19,709 bases of DNA from Propionibacteriaceae bacterium (GCA_905372155.1 CAJPNZ010000054.1:1-19709), one strand, 5' to 3'. Counted from the first letter of the stretch, positions 1-7,979 are shown. Made by a program: numbers and translations. The notes: a model not told the origin generated them from the letters alone.

Positions 1-292
1 GAGGTTCTGGCAGTCCCCGACCTTCCCCACCCGGACACTGCCGCGGGGCCGCGCCCACGCCGAGCTGCGCGACCACCTGGAGGCAGGATACGCGGGTCGG
101 CACTGGGCCTACCTGATTCCGCCCCCCGCCTTCGTCCCTGAGGGTCAGGCCACCGGCAGCTACCGGGTGTGGCGCCCATCCGAGGACGAGTCGGAATTCA
201 CCCACCGCTCCATCGGCTACGCCGACTTCGCACTGGCGCTCGCCGATACGGTCGAACAGAACTGGACGGGCACCTGTCTCGTAGGCACCTGA
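1..292 (+). CDS. NAD(P)-binding oxidoreductase, C-terminal part (5' truncated)
   Basis: This open frame enters from the left edge (first full codon at base 2) and stops with TGA at 290-292, leaving the last 96 residues. The remnant has the tail pattern of atypical short-chain dehydrogenases with an NAD(P)H-binding fold (YwnB-like): a histidine- and leucine-rich helix, then 'WAYLIPPPAF' (usual family form WT-hydrophobic-SPA-hydrophobic-F), then 'TGSYRVW', then 'IGYADFALALADTVEQ'. The last motif corresponds to the family's '(I/R)SYxDyAxAlvdEiE'. The nucleotide-binding glycine motif would lie upstream, outside the window. The substrate cannot be inferred. It converges on the ABC exporter operon, with only 9 bases between the two stop codons. 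The family call is a recognised pattern, not an alignment. Confidence 0.75.
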   Translation, partial: RFWQSPTFPTRTLPRGRAHAELRDHLEAGYAGRHWAYLIPPPAFVPEGQATGSYRVWRPSEDESEFTHRSIGYADFALALADTVEQNWTGTCLVGT

Positions 293-301
293 GCGACGGC
301 G

Positions 302-1120
302 TCACGCACCCGGGCTCTGGTAGTGCCGCGACATGCGGTGGAACAGCACCAGCGACAGGGGGAACAGCACCCAGCCCATCAGGGGCGACGCCCACACCAG
401 CCATGCAGGAAGCGGCACCTCCGCGACCCGGTCGAGCAGGGCGGTCGTGGGCAGGTAGGCGACGAACCCGAGAGGGAAGACGAAACAGAGGAACAGCAGA
501 CCCTCCGGCCCGAAAATGGTCAGCGGGTAGATGCCGAAGGTGGTGACGATCCGGTCGGCCTGGATCTGCATGATCCTGGCGCCCCCGCCACGGAAGGCCA
601 GCGACCCGATCACCATCTGGACGGCGGTCTCCACCAGCCCTCCCCCGACGACCGCCGCCACGACGTAGCCGAGCCTCCACCACGTCCATTCGACGGGTGC
701 GAGGAGCCCGAACCCGACCAGGGCCGCCAAACCCAGCAGTCCGTCGCCCACCGTGAGGACGTTGAAGCGCCGGGTGATGATCTGGATGAACCGGTCGACG
801 GGTCTGAGCAGCAGCAGGTCGAAGTCTCCCCCGCGCACCAGCTGTGTGGTCTCCAGCAGGCCACCGAAGGGCATCACGTAGAACGAGTGAGCGGCCAGCC
901 GGATCCCGACCAGCAGGCCCAGCTCCGCGAAACCCCAGCCGCCGATCAGCCCGAAACCGTTCAGCAGCAGCGCCAGGAAGACGACATTGATGCCCTGGTA
1001 GGTCAGACCGCCGATGAGGCCGACGAACAGATTCGCTCGGTACTGGGTCTGAGCGCGCAGAGCGGCCCTCTCCAGCACCCACCAGGCGCGCAGCGCGCCG
1101 GGGAGTCGTCGTTCAGCCAC
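302..1120 (-). CDS. ABC-2 type exporter permease (COG3694/DUF990-like)
   Basis: This 272-residue polytopic membrane protein is the last gene of the exporter operon. It has about six hydrophobic segments and a cytoplasmic element 'RGGDFDLLLLRPVDRFIQ' at about residues 95-112. That Arg/Gly-Asp-Leu-Leu-Arg-Pro signature is typical of the DUF990 group of ABC-2 permeases, which pair with COG4586-type ATPases. Translation starts at GTG (1120-1118) and overlaps the preceding permease gene by 8 bases, so the two are probably coupled. It would form a heteromeric channel with the product of 1113-1910, driven by the ATPase at 1907-2983. The substrate is unknown. Location downstream of a secreted-precursor gene suggests peptide or lipid export, or self-protection, but such exporters also occur alone. 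Confidence 0.85.
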   Translation of the reverse strand: MAERRLPGALRAWWVLERAALRAQTQYRANLFVGLIGGLTYQGINVVFLALLLNGFGLIGGWGFAELGLLVGIRLAAHSFYVMPFGGLLETTQLVRGGDFDLLLLRPVDRFIQIITRRFNVLTVGDGLLGLAALVGFGLLAPVEWTWWRLGYVVAAVVGGGLVETAVQMVIGSLAFRGGGARIMQIQADRIVTTFGIYPLTIFGPEGLLFLCFVFPLGFVAYLPTTALLDRVAEVPLPAWLVWASPLMGWVLFPLSLVLFHRMSRHYQSPGA

Positions 1121-1910
1121 CGAGGACCACCACCCTGCGTTCGGCGCGCCGCCACACCACGTGAATCAGTCCCACAAGCACCGCGATCCACACCAGCTGA
1201 CCCACGATCGCCAGCCATGCGGCGGTTCCGTCGAGCTGCCCGAAGTAGATCGACAACGGCGTGAACATCTGGGCGCGGAAGGGCAGCCAGTCGAGGACGG
1301 CGGCGAACCAGCCGGGCATGAACCACAACGGGACCAACGCCCCCGAGAGCAGTCCCGAGCCGAGCCGGTACAGCATGTTGTAGCCGCCCGTCTCCAGCGA
1401 CCAGAAACACGTCAACGACATCAGCAAGTTCATCAGCAGCACGATGACCACCCCCAGCAGCGTCGCCAGCAGCCACTGGGGCACCGTTGGGATGGACGGT
1501 GGCAGGCTCAGCGTCCCGGTCAGCACCGCCCAGGCCAGGCCTGCGGCCGCGATCGGCAGTTGCGCCAGGAAGGTGCCGACGTTGTGTGACAGCACTTGCG
1601 GGACCAGTCCGAGGGGTCGCGTCATGTCCACCCCCACCTGCCCTTTGCGTACCCGCATTTCCAGACCGGAGAAATGCCAGGGCAGCAACGCGACCTGTAG
1701 GCAGGCGGCCAGCACCGCATAGCTGACGGCCTGTCTGGGATCGATGCCGTTGACCGACGCCGAATCGCCGTAGACGGTCCTCCAGACCACGCCGAGCAAC
1801 CAGACCTGGATCCACAGCCCGGCGATCGCCATCACCATGTCGAGGCGATAGGTCCACGAGGTTTTCACCGAGTTGCGGACAGTCGCCCGCACAGCGACCC
1901 ACGCATTCAC
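1113..1910 (-). CDS. ABC-2 type exporter permease (COG4587-like)
   Basis: This 265-residue integral membrane protein is the partner permease of the downstream gene. The N-terminal helix 'SWTYRLDMVMAIAGLWIQVW' is followed by a cytoplasmic motif 'GQVGVDMTRPLGLVPQVL' at about residues 95-112. This is the counterpart of the RGGDFD-LLRP motif in the second permease and a hallmark of the family. About six membrane segments are visible. The GTG start (1910-1908) overlaps the ATPase stop TGA (1909-1907) in a GTGA arrangement, which indicates translational coupling. The length is normal for the family, and no frameshift is seen. Confidence 0.85.
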   Translation of the reverse strand: MNAWVAVRATVRNSVKTSWTYRLDMVMAIAGLWIQVWLLGVVWRTVYGDSASVNGIDPRQAVSYAVLAACLQVALLPWHFSGLEMRVRKGQVGVDMTRPLGLVPQVLSHNVGTFLAQLPIAAAGLAWAVLTGTLSLPPSIPTVPQWLLATLLGVVIVLLMNLLMSLTCFWSLETGGYNMLYRLGSGLLSGALVPLWFMPGWFAAVLDWLPFRAQMFTPLSIYFGQLDGTAAWLAIVGQLVWIAVLVGLIHVVWRRAERRVVVLGG

Positions 1911-2983
1911 CGGGACGCGGCCTCGTCGTAGATCCGGGCGACCACGTCGTCCAGGCTCGCCTCGGCCACTGCCAGGTCGGTGATCCGCCAGCGTGCGGTG
2001 ACGGCGGCTATCAGGTCAGGGGTGCCGACCCGTTCCGGATCGTGGGTGAGCACGGCCTTGCCGTCCACCACCGTGGCGGTGGCGCCGTCCACCCGGATCA
2101 GCGCCGGGTCGACATCGGCGGCCGGGGTGACGGTCAGGGCGCGTTCCCGCACGTAGCGGTGCTTCAGGTCCTCAAGGGAGCCGTCGAACAGCACCGTTCC
2201 CCGGTCGATCATGATGATGCGCCGGCACAGCGCCTCCACGTCGTCCATGTCGTGGGTGGTGAGGATCACCGTGGTGCCCAGCCGTTCGTTGATGCCCGCG
2301 ACGAACTCGCGGATGCGGCGTTTCGCGACGACGTCGAGACCGACGGTGGGTTCGTCGAGGAAGACGACCTCGGGTGAATGCAGCAGCGCAGCCACCAGGT
2401 TTCCGCGCATCCGCTGCCCCAGGGACAGGAATCGCACCGGGGCGTCGAGGAAATCGGCCATGTCCAGCAGCTCGGTGAACATTCCGAGGCGCTGCCGGTA
2501 GTCCGCGTCGGCGATGCCGTAGAGGTCACGAATCAGTTCGAACGAGTCGCGCAACGGCAGGTCGTACCACAGCTGGCTTCGCTGCCCGAAAACCGCTCCG
2601 ATGTGGGCGGCGTTGGCGCGACGGTCCCGCCACGGCACCCGGCCCGCCACCTCGACCACGCCCGAGGTGGGAACGAGGATCCCGGTGAGCATCTTGATGG
2701 TGGTGGATTTCCCCGCCCCGTTCGCCCCCAGGTAACCGACGAGTTCCCCCGCCGCGATGTCGAAGGACACGTCGTGAACGGCGACCTTCTCCATCTTCCG
2801 GCGGGTGAACAGCCGACGCACCGCCTTGAACCGTCCCTCGGGTTCTGCGGGTCGCTGGAAGACCTTCCTCAGATCTTGTACGTGGATCAGCGGAGGGGAT
2901 GCGGTCGGTTCATCCGGCCCTAGGTTCGGATTCACGACGCGAACGCTAGCATCCGGCCGGCGTGTTGCCCTTCCAGCGCGCAT
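1907..2983 (-). CDS. ABC transporter ATP-binding protein (COG4586-like)
   Basis: This 358-residue ATPase powers the two permeases downstream. All nucleotide-binding elements are present: Walker A GANGAGKST (86-94), Q-loop Q134 in 'FGQRSQLWYDLPL' (characteristic of the COG4586 subfamily), signature LSLGQ (186-190), Walker B VVFLDEP (206-212), D-loop D217 and switch H244 in TTHD. A C-terminal accessory domain follows (about 265-358). The first 30 residues are not conserved in character, and GTG at codon 17 is an alternative start. I keep the ATG at 2983 because it sits 17 bases after the stop of the small frame at 3001-3153. The gene is co-oriented and tightly packed with the secreted protein and membrane proteins upstream, so the exporter may serve that locus. 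Confidence 0.92.
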   Translation of the reverse strand: MRAGRATRRPDASVRVVNPNLGPDEPTASPPLIHVQDLRKVFQRPAEPEGRFKAVRRLFTRRKMEKVAVHDVSFDIAAGELVGYLGANGAGKSTTIKMLTGILVPTSGVVEVAGRVPWRDRRANAAHIGAVFGQRSQLWYDLPLRDSFELIRDLYGIADADYRQRLGMFTELLDMADFLDAPVRFLSLGQRMRGNLVAALLHSPEVVFLDEPTVGLDVVAKRRIREFVAGINERLGTTVILTTHDMDDVEALCRRIIMIDRGTVLFDGSLEDLKHRYVRERALTVTPAADVDPALIRVDGATATVVDGKAVLTHDPERVGTPDLIAAVTARWRITDLAVAEASLDDVVARIYDEAASR

Positions 2984-3000
2984 CTGGCCGGTTCACCGGT

Positions 3001-3153
3001 TCATGGCATGGTGCCCGATCTGCGGTCGGTGAGACGAAATCCGACACAGGCCAAGGTCACCATGGCCAGTGACGCCACGAGCAGAAGCGCACTCGTCGGG
3101 AGACCACGACAAGAAATCCCCATCGCCGCAGATTTGCCAGTACTACCGCTCAT
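3001..3153 (-). CDS. possible 50-residue single-span membrane microprotein
   Basis: A short reading frame begins at ATG (3153-3151), 7 bases after the stop of the upstream membrane-protein gene, and ends at TGA (3003-3001), 17 bases before the ABC ATPase start. It encodes 50 residues: a polar, basic N-terminus, one clear hydrophobic span 'SALLLVASLAMVTLACVGF' (about 21-39) and a basic tail 'RLTDRRSGTMP'. The positive charge is on both sides, so topology is not predictable. No good Shine-Dalgarno sequence lies at the right distance (only GCGGA), so translation would depend on coupling. It fits exactly between two co-oriented genes and is hydrophobic like its neighbours, but it could also be chance. 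No family is recognised. Confidence 0.4.
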   Translation of the reverse strand: MSGSTGKSAAMGISCRGLPTSALLLVASLAMVTLACVGFRLTDRRSGTMP

Positions 3154-3160
3154 TCCGCGA

Positions 3161-3601
3161 TCATCGGTCCTTCTTCAGGAAGTGGGAGGCGCTCTGCGAA
3201 ATCACCACGACGACAGCGCCTATAACGAGTCCGGCCAGCAGGTTCGCAAATTTGTCAGTTCCCCACTGCGGCACGACGATTCCCATCATCAGGACCAGCG
3301 AGTGGGCGATCCTGAATCCCGGGGTGCATTCGCAGTTTCGTGCCACGTATGTTTTGTACGCGATGACACCGACCGGACCGATGAAGAGCATCAGAGCCAT
3401 GACCACGGCCCGAGGGATCGTCGTCCACCCGACAATCACCGAGATGACTGCGGCGAGAAAAGACATGCACGCGGCGAATACGACGATTGACGGAAACCTG
3501 CGCCTCCACCGTTTCCTCGCGAAACGCTCGGAGTCCTCGAGGATGTCGCAGAGAGAGTCACCGGAAGACCTCCGGGGTTCCGGTCCCGGCTTCGCTTTCA
3601 C
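3161..3601 (-). CDS. small four-helix membrane protein, paralogue of 3726-4103
   Basis: This 146-residue protein has a basic, soluble N-terminus of about 35 residues and then four hydrophobic segments (about 37-58, 63-83, 97-112, 120-140). The GTG start (3601-3599) is set by a strong ribosome site, AAAGGAGG with a 5-base spacer. Its second half resembles the product of 3726-4103. Both have 'AYxxxVxR' after helix 2, then a Ser-Leu helix, 'IVxPxxG', a Phe, and 'xLIGA/VIGA' in the last helix, so the two are likely diverged duplicates. There is no known enzymatic motif. Position after a secreted-precursor gene and before an exporter suggests an immunity or accessory membrane protein; that is inference. 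Confidence 0.75.
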   Translation of the reverse strand: MKAKPGPEPRRSSGDSLCDILEDSERFARKRWRRRFPSIVVFAACMSFLAAVISVIVGWTTIPRAVVMALMLFIGPVGVIAYKTYVARNCECTPGFRIAHSLVLMMGIVVPQWGTDKFANLLAGLVIGAVVVVISQSASHFLKKDR

Positions 3602-3725
3602 CCCATCCTCCTTTTACCATTCATCTGATTCGAAGACCCGCCGCTTTGGCAGGGAGAGTTATTCGCATCGTTCACACCCTTCCGATGAATGAGATCAGCG
3701 GATCAGGTAACAGCATTTCACAGGT

Positions 3726-4103
3726 TCACTTTCCCGAGGAGACAATCCGCTTTCGGAAAACCGTCAGAAGGCCAGCACCTATGAGGGTCGAGGTCAGAGC
3801 AGGCCAGAATTGCACACTCCCTACGAGCGGTAGGACTATGGAAGCAGCGACTGCCAAGGAAGTGATGATCACGTAGGACAAAGAAGCACGATCTTTCCGC
3901 GACACGAAGACCTCATACGCCGTGGCTCCCAGAACGACTACGGTCAACAACCCCGCAATCAGCCCAGCGGTTCCCACCTCGACCCAGGTGGACACCCAGG
4001 CAAGCAGAAAGACCATGGCCACCAAACCCAGCCGGAATCCACACAGCGCCACATAGGCGATCACCTTCTCACGCGTACTGGGTTGCGTATCAGCAGACAT
4101 CAT
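3726..4103 (-). CDS. small four-helix membrane protein, translationally coupled to the secreted precursor
   Basis: The product is 125 residues when started at ATG 4103-4101. That start overlaps the stop TGA (4102-4100) of the upstream secreted-protein gene in an ATGA arrangement; the frame extends eight codons further upstream, but coupling favours this ATG. A short polar head (ADTQPSTREK) precedes four membrane segments with little loop sequence ('LAWVSTWVEVGTAGLIAGLL', 'SLAVAASIVLPLVG', 'LTSTLIGAGLLTVF'). It is similar in pattern to the next gene downstream. Tight coupling to the precursor implies stoichiometric production, as expected of an immunity protein or maturation partner. No named family is recognised. 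Confidence 0.75.
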   Translation of the reverse strand: MMSADTQPSTREKVIAYVALCGFRLGLVAMVFLLAWVSTWVEVGTAGLIAGLLTVVVLGATAYEVFVSRKDRASLSYVIITSLAVAASIVLPLVGSVQFWPALTSTLIGAGLLTVFRKRIVSSGK

Positions 4104-4693
4104 GAAACCCACGGTGTCGAGCACCACGCCACGATGACCGCAAGAGAGGCGACCAGGACGGCGACGCCCCCCTTCAGGGCAGTAGGCCCGACCACTCTGA
4201 TCAGGTACGACGCCACTTGCGCATACTTCCCCTTGGAAGGCAACGCCACGACCCCGCCTCCCACATCTGCTTCAAAGATTCCCGGAACGACCCTGTTGAG
4301 CACGCATTTGCCCCACTCCCCGCTGCCGAATTGGTGTTGGGGACTTGCTCCCTTCTTCCCGCCTGCTCCCTTGTCCTCCGAGCCTGGGAGCACATACTTT
4401 CCGATCGGGACATTGAACCTTTCCGCGATACGTTGCAGATCGGCCTCAGGTGCCCCGTCCTGCCGGACGGCCTCGACATCGACGCTCCGCCTGTCTCCAG
4501 AATCCTGCTGAAGATAGCGTTCAAAAACGGTTGTGACCTCGGCCTCCAAAGCCTGGAGATCGACATCTTCCTGCACGGGACTCGGCACCGATACTTCCTC
4601 GGGAACAGTGACAGCCGAAGCAGGAAGCATCGCCTGACCACACGACATCGTCGCAACGAGAGCCGTCGTCGCCGACATCTTCTTGACCCTCAC
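4100..4693 (-). CDS. secreted small protein with two C-terminal cysteines, candidate bacteriocin-type precursor
   Basis: The 197-residue protein starts at GTG (4693-4691), preceded by GAGGAG at good spacing. It has a signal peptide (basic MRVKK, hydrophobic stretch, probable cut after ASA at residue 27). An acidic, soluble middle (about 30-105) follows, then a Gly/Lys linker (about 108-125). The hydrophobic C-terminal part starts 'GEWGKC' (Cys130), passes a glycine-rich stretch (GGGVVALPSKGKY) and a hydrophobic helix (about 174-190), and ends at Cys191. Apart from the signal peptide, these are its only cysteines. Signal peptide, charged propiece and a C-terminal hydrophobic region bounded by two cysteines recall SdpC-like toxin precursors. 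The comparison is architectural only. It heads an operon with two membrane proteins and an ABC exporter. Confidence 0.75.
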   Translation of the reverse strand: MRVKKMSATTALVATMSCGQAMLPASAVTVPEEVSVPSPVQEDVDLQALEAEVTTVFERYLQQDSGDRRSVDVEAVRQDGAPEADLQRIAERFNVPIGKYVLPGSEDKGAGGKKGASPQHQFGSGEWGKCVLNRVVPGIFEADVGGGVVALPSKGKYAQVASYLIRVVGPTALKGGVAVLVASLAVIVAWCSTPWVS

Positions 4694-5401
4694 CGGGATC
4701 TCCTCATCCTCTCTTCTTGAGACCTACCCACGAAACAACGGAACCTGACGAACTTTCCCGCGCGGACACACCGAACGGGTTCAGCACACGCACTGATTCA
4801 ACGGCGCACCGCCCACCCCTGAGATTCGCAGTCGCAACACCTCGGGAACACCAGCGCTTCCAAGTTGTCGCACCCTTGCCTCGGTCAGCGCCACGATGCA
4901 GATCCACTCAGACCCCCTTGTCAAACCGAAATTGCGATGCGAAATGCCATGCGACAGCTCTCGGTGAACTTTTGTTCTTGTCACGTTACCCCGCCGACGC
5001 CATCCGGCAGTAGTAACTATCGGCCAACAATCATCTCACAAAGAGTTCCGCGGGTGGTGACCACATCACGCCCGGCTCAGCCACCTTCCGCACCCACACA
5101 CCAGCGAGACCGGGCGGATGCGCTGCTTCTCACGCCAGTGTCCTCAGCCGGGCGAGGCGCTCTCGGGAGGTCGAACCCGGGGCCGCGGTCCAGGCGATGA
5201 TCTGCACCTCCGGGTCGGCCTTTTCACCGGAGAAGAACCGGCGGGCATACCCTCCGGATCCGGCCGATCCCATACCCCACCCTGATTTCGAGACAGCTCC
5301 TCGACTTGCCTTCCCCAACGCCTCGCCTTGTGGCTATCCTTGTGCCCGGCACCCCAGTCAACGCTTCCGCAGTGGAGCATCACACGAACTGGAGCCGTCT
5401 C
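4694..5401. other. 708-base divergent intergenic region
   Basis: This region separates the minus-strand precursor operon from the plus-strand lipoprotein gene and must contain both promoters. On the minus strand a TTGACA hexamer lies at about 4917-4922, but no convincing -10 box follows at 16-18 bases, so I do not annotate a promoter. The right third (about 5130-5260) carries coding-like sequence on the minus strand, listed separately. The rest shows no gene, tRNA or terminator that I can support. Confidence 0.5.
5130..5318 (-). pseudogene. probable remnant of a gene's 3' end
   Basis: A 62-codon frame ends at TGA (5132-5130). Its last 40 codons (from about 'GGYARRFFSGEKADPEV' to the stop) have G or C at almost every third position and a protein-like composition ('VQIIAWTAAPGSTSRERL', 'ARLRTLA'). 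The first 20 codons look random. No ribosome site suits any start, and no partner domain lies upstream on this strand. It looks like the C-terminal end of a lost or truncated gene stranded between two operons. The parent family is not recognised. A genuine 46-residue protein starting at the internal ATG (MGSAGSGG) is the alternative. Confidence 0.3.
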
Positions 5402-7915
5402 ATGCACTCACCATCGCGACCGCTGCTGACCACGCTGGTCTGCTCCCTCGTCGCACTCACGGGCTGCGCCTCCCCCACGACACGGGAAGCGCTGAGTCCC
5501 GCCGACTCGCTCTCAGCCCCCGCAGCACCACAGTCTTCGGAGGACACCTGTCCCGGACCCGTTCCGACGTCGCCCCATTCGGCCTCGGCAGGAAACGTCC
5601 CGTCCGCGCCCACATCGACAGCTGCCCAGCCGAGTGCCGGCCTGCCGGAGTTCCACTCCTTGGCCGATGCGCGCACGCAGCTCCCGAAGGACTCGACGGG
5701 TTTCGTCCTGACCGATGGCATCACCTCACTCACCTACGCGAAGGGCACCGGAGACGGTGAGGTCACCATCAATGACACGACCTACGCCACCACCTTCGAA
5801 GAGGTCAAGGACGGCAAGAAAGTAGGGTTCATTCCCCTGCTGGCGCAGGACATCCCCGCCGATGCGACGTCCACCCTCAAGGCCGCCCTGGAGCTCGCCA
5901 CACAACGTGGCGTCGGGGTCCGGCTGAGCCCGTCGCAGAGCTACACCGTCTCCGCAGAGCTTCAGCTTCCGAAGGGACTCACGTACTTCGACGGCGCGGG
6001 TGCCACCATCACAGCCGCACTCAAGGGCGGGACCAGCAATGATCCGAAGAACGTTTTCCGAATCGCCCCGGGCTCCAGCGGAACGACCCTGACCAATACC
6101 ACGATCGACATGACAGGTTCCGATACCTTCACCCGTGGGGTGCTGGCCTTCGCAAGAAGTGGGGAGAATATCAGCGATGTGACCATCAGCGGTCTGACCA
6201 TCGTCAATTCCCGGTATCGCGGTATCGCGGTGCTGGGGCGCGAAGGCGATGTTGACAACATCCGCATCGAGAACAACCAGGTCACGGTACGGCCCGAGTT
6301 TCAACGCACCGAAGGGGTGGTTGCGATCGGCGTCTACTCCGGTCTCTCGAAGGATTCCAGGCCGGTCTACGACCGATTTGTGACAACCGGCGAGGTGCCA
6401 AAACTCACCCACAGGGCGACCAGGGTCACCGTCTCCGGGAACCGCGTCACGGGCGGGTACTACGGCATCGAGTTCTCCGGGGTCGGCTGCAGTGTCGTGA
6501 GCAACAATTTCTCCACCATGAACACCCGCAATCTGTCCATGCAGGACAGCTCCCACGGGAACACGGTGGAGGACAACCACTTCAACTACAGCATTTCCTC
6601 ATCCATCCACCTGGCCTACGGGTCGCACGACAACACGATCCAGCGCAACACGATCGTCACCGGCATCTCCATGGGACAGGGGCTGCTCCAGGCCTACCAG
6701 GGCAGCCACGACAACACCTTCCGCGACAACACCGTTGAGGTCTTCGAGGACAAGACGGTACAGGTTTTCGAGGCACCCAACCCTGGGGAGGAAGACAAAC
6801 CCCGAGTGATTGTCAAAACTCCGAAACAACCTTCTTGGATGCTGTACGTCGGACCGCACTCGGACAACAACACCTTCAGCGGAAACGTCCTTTCAGGACA
6901 GGCCAAGAGGTCGGTCGTCGCAGTGGAATCCATCTGGGACAAGAAATCCTCATTCTCCGGCGAAGTGAGCGGAAACCCACACTCGTACATGGAAACCAAA
7001 CCGGGATACCCGGGCACCTCCATCGAGGTGGACTATGTCGGGGGACGAAGGGACCTCACGGGAACCACGATCACCGGTAATGTGATGCTGCCCACCGGAA
7101 CCCCGTTCTACGTGGCAGCCGATGTCTCCAAGGGCTTGAAGGTCGAGAACAATGACGTCGCCAGGGCCTCGGAAGGCACCGAACGTCTCATCGGCAACAA
7201 TACGGGCCTGAACCTGTCCGGGAACCAGCTGGCGGGTACCGGATACCCGGTCGACAAGCCCTTGGTTCAGCACGAGGGCACCCTCGACGGCGTCGGCACG
7301 GCCCACGTCACCTACACCGACCGGACGATCGGCACCCATCACTCCCGGATCACCACGCAGCAGGGCGATGGCAAGGACACCAATCTCGTCGTCGACTCCC
7401 CCGACGACACCGTGACCGACACCGGGGGCAACGACACCCTCAATGCCGCCGTCGACTCGACCTTGCCGTCGGGGGTGGAGAATCTCCGGATGCTGGGCAG
7501 CGGTCCGCTGCGGGCCACGGGCAACGACCTGTCGAACACGATGCGCGGCAACTCCGCGGACAACGTCATTGACGGCGCCGCCGGCGATGACACCCTGGCA
7601 GGCGGTCAGGGAAAGGACACCCTCACCGGTGGCGCGGGACATGACAGGTTCGTCCTGGACGGCCAACTGAACGGTGACGTCGACGAGATCACGGATTTCA
7701 CCACGGGACAGGACAGGATCAGCCTGCCCGTGGCCACCTTCGGCGGGCTGAACGGCAACTGGTTCACCACCGACACGGTCACCGCCACCACGCGGGTGTA
7801 TCAGCAGGGGGAGACGCTGTTCTTCGACGCTGACGGCTCGGGCGCGCTGTTCGCCCCGGTTGCATTCGCGACGCTGCCGTCAGGAGTCCAGCTCACCGTC
7901 AACGACTTCGCCTGA
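5402..7915 (+). CDS. lipoprotein with parallel beta-helix and C-terminal RTX repeats, polysaccharide epimerase/lyase-like
   Basis: The ATG at 5402 gives an 837-residue protein; GGAG stands 8 bases upstream and a lipoprotein signal follows at once (LTTLVCSLVALTGC, lipid-modified Cys22). A Ser/Pro/Ala-rich linker (about 25-85) is followed by a right-handed parallel beta-helix (about 150-600). Its short repeats carry asparagine ladders (IRIENNQVTV, VTVSGNRVTGG, HDNTIQRNTI, HDNTFRDNTV, DNNTFSGNVL), as in pectate-lyase-fold and NosD/AlgE-type proteins. At about 720-750 come glycine-aspartate RTX nonapeptides (GAAGDDTLAGG, GKDTLTGGAGHDRF), then a serralysin-type C-terminal domain. RTX repeats bind calcium; the fold acts on polysaccharides. 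I do not find the AlgE DPHE catalytic motif, so the activity is unknown. An RTX module on a membrane-anchored actinobacterial lipoprotein is unusual. Confidence 0.85.
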   Translation: MHSPSRPLLTTLVCSLVALTGCASPTTREALSPADSLSAPAAPQSSEDTCPGPVPTSPHSASAGNVPSAPTSTAAQPSAGLPEFHSLADARTQLPKDSTGFVLTDGITSLTYAKGTGDGEVTINDTTYATTFEEVKDGKKVGFIPLLAQDIPADATSTLKAALELATQRGVGVRLSPSQSYTVSAELQLPKGLTYFDGAGATITAALKGGTSNDPKNVFRIAPGSSGTTLTNTTIDMTGSDTFTRGVLAFARSGENISDVTISGLTIVNSRYRGIAVLGREGDVDNIRIENNQVTVRPEFQRTEGVVAIGVYSGLSKDSRPVYDRFVTTGEVPKLTHRATRVTVSGNRVTGGYYGIEFSGVGCSVVSNNFSTMNTRNLSMQDSSHGNTVEDNHFNYSISSSIHLAYGSHDNTIQRNTIVTGISMGQGLLQAYQGSHDNTFRDNTVEVFEDKTVQVFEAPNPGEEDKPRVIVKTPKQPSWMLYVGPHSDNNTFSGNVLSGQAKRSVVAVESIWDKKSSFSGEVSGNPHSYMETKPGYPGTSIEVDYVGGRRDLTGTTITGNVMLPTGTPFYVAADVSKGLKVENNDVARASEGTERLIGNNTGLNLSGNQLAGTGYPVDKPLVQHEGTLDGVGTAHVTYTDRTIGTHHSRITTQQGDGKDTNLVVDSPDDTVTDTGGNDTLNAAVDSTLPSGVENLRMLGSGPLRATGNDLSNTMRGNSADNVIDGAAGDDTLAGGQGKDTLTGGAGHDRFVLDGQLNGDVDEITDFTTGQDRISLPVATFGGLNGNWFTTDTVTATTRVYQQGETLFFDADGSGALFAPVAFATLPSGVQLTVNDFA

Positions 7916-7942
7916 TCCCCTTCCCCAGGGCCGCGGATCGGT

Positions 7943-7979
7943 GGTCGGGAGGCCTGCCTCGGCAGGTCTCCCGACCTTT
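7943..7979 (+). terminator. strong rho-independent terminator
   Basis: A near-perfect hairpin has arms GGTCGGGAG-G-CCTGCC and GGCAGG-T-CTCCCGACC, pairing 15 Watson-Crick bases plus one G-U around a very short centre. TTT follows at 7977-7979. It begins 27 bases after the lipoprotein stop and separates it from the PEBP gene. The long stem could work in both directions. Confidence 0.85.

Noticed and set aside
198..1264. Long frames overlapping the second ABC permease in other phases (198-1082 minus, 323-1264 plus)
   Set aside because: The permease frame has membrane segments and the family motif; the others are Arg/Gly/Pro-rich with no start signals.
4917..4945. TTGACA on the minus strand as -35 box of the precursor operon
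   Set aside because: No acceptable -10 hexamer at 16-18 bases, and it lies over 200 bases from the start codon.
5155..5185. GGTCGAACCCG resembling a tRNA T-arm
   Set aside because: No acceptor stem, anticodon arm or D-arm can be built around it.
5726..7666. Minus-strand frames of 284 and 238 codons inside the lipoprotein gene
   Set aside because: They mirror the plus-strand beta-helix repeats; the plus frame carries lipobox, repeats and RTX motifs.
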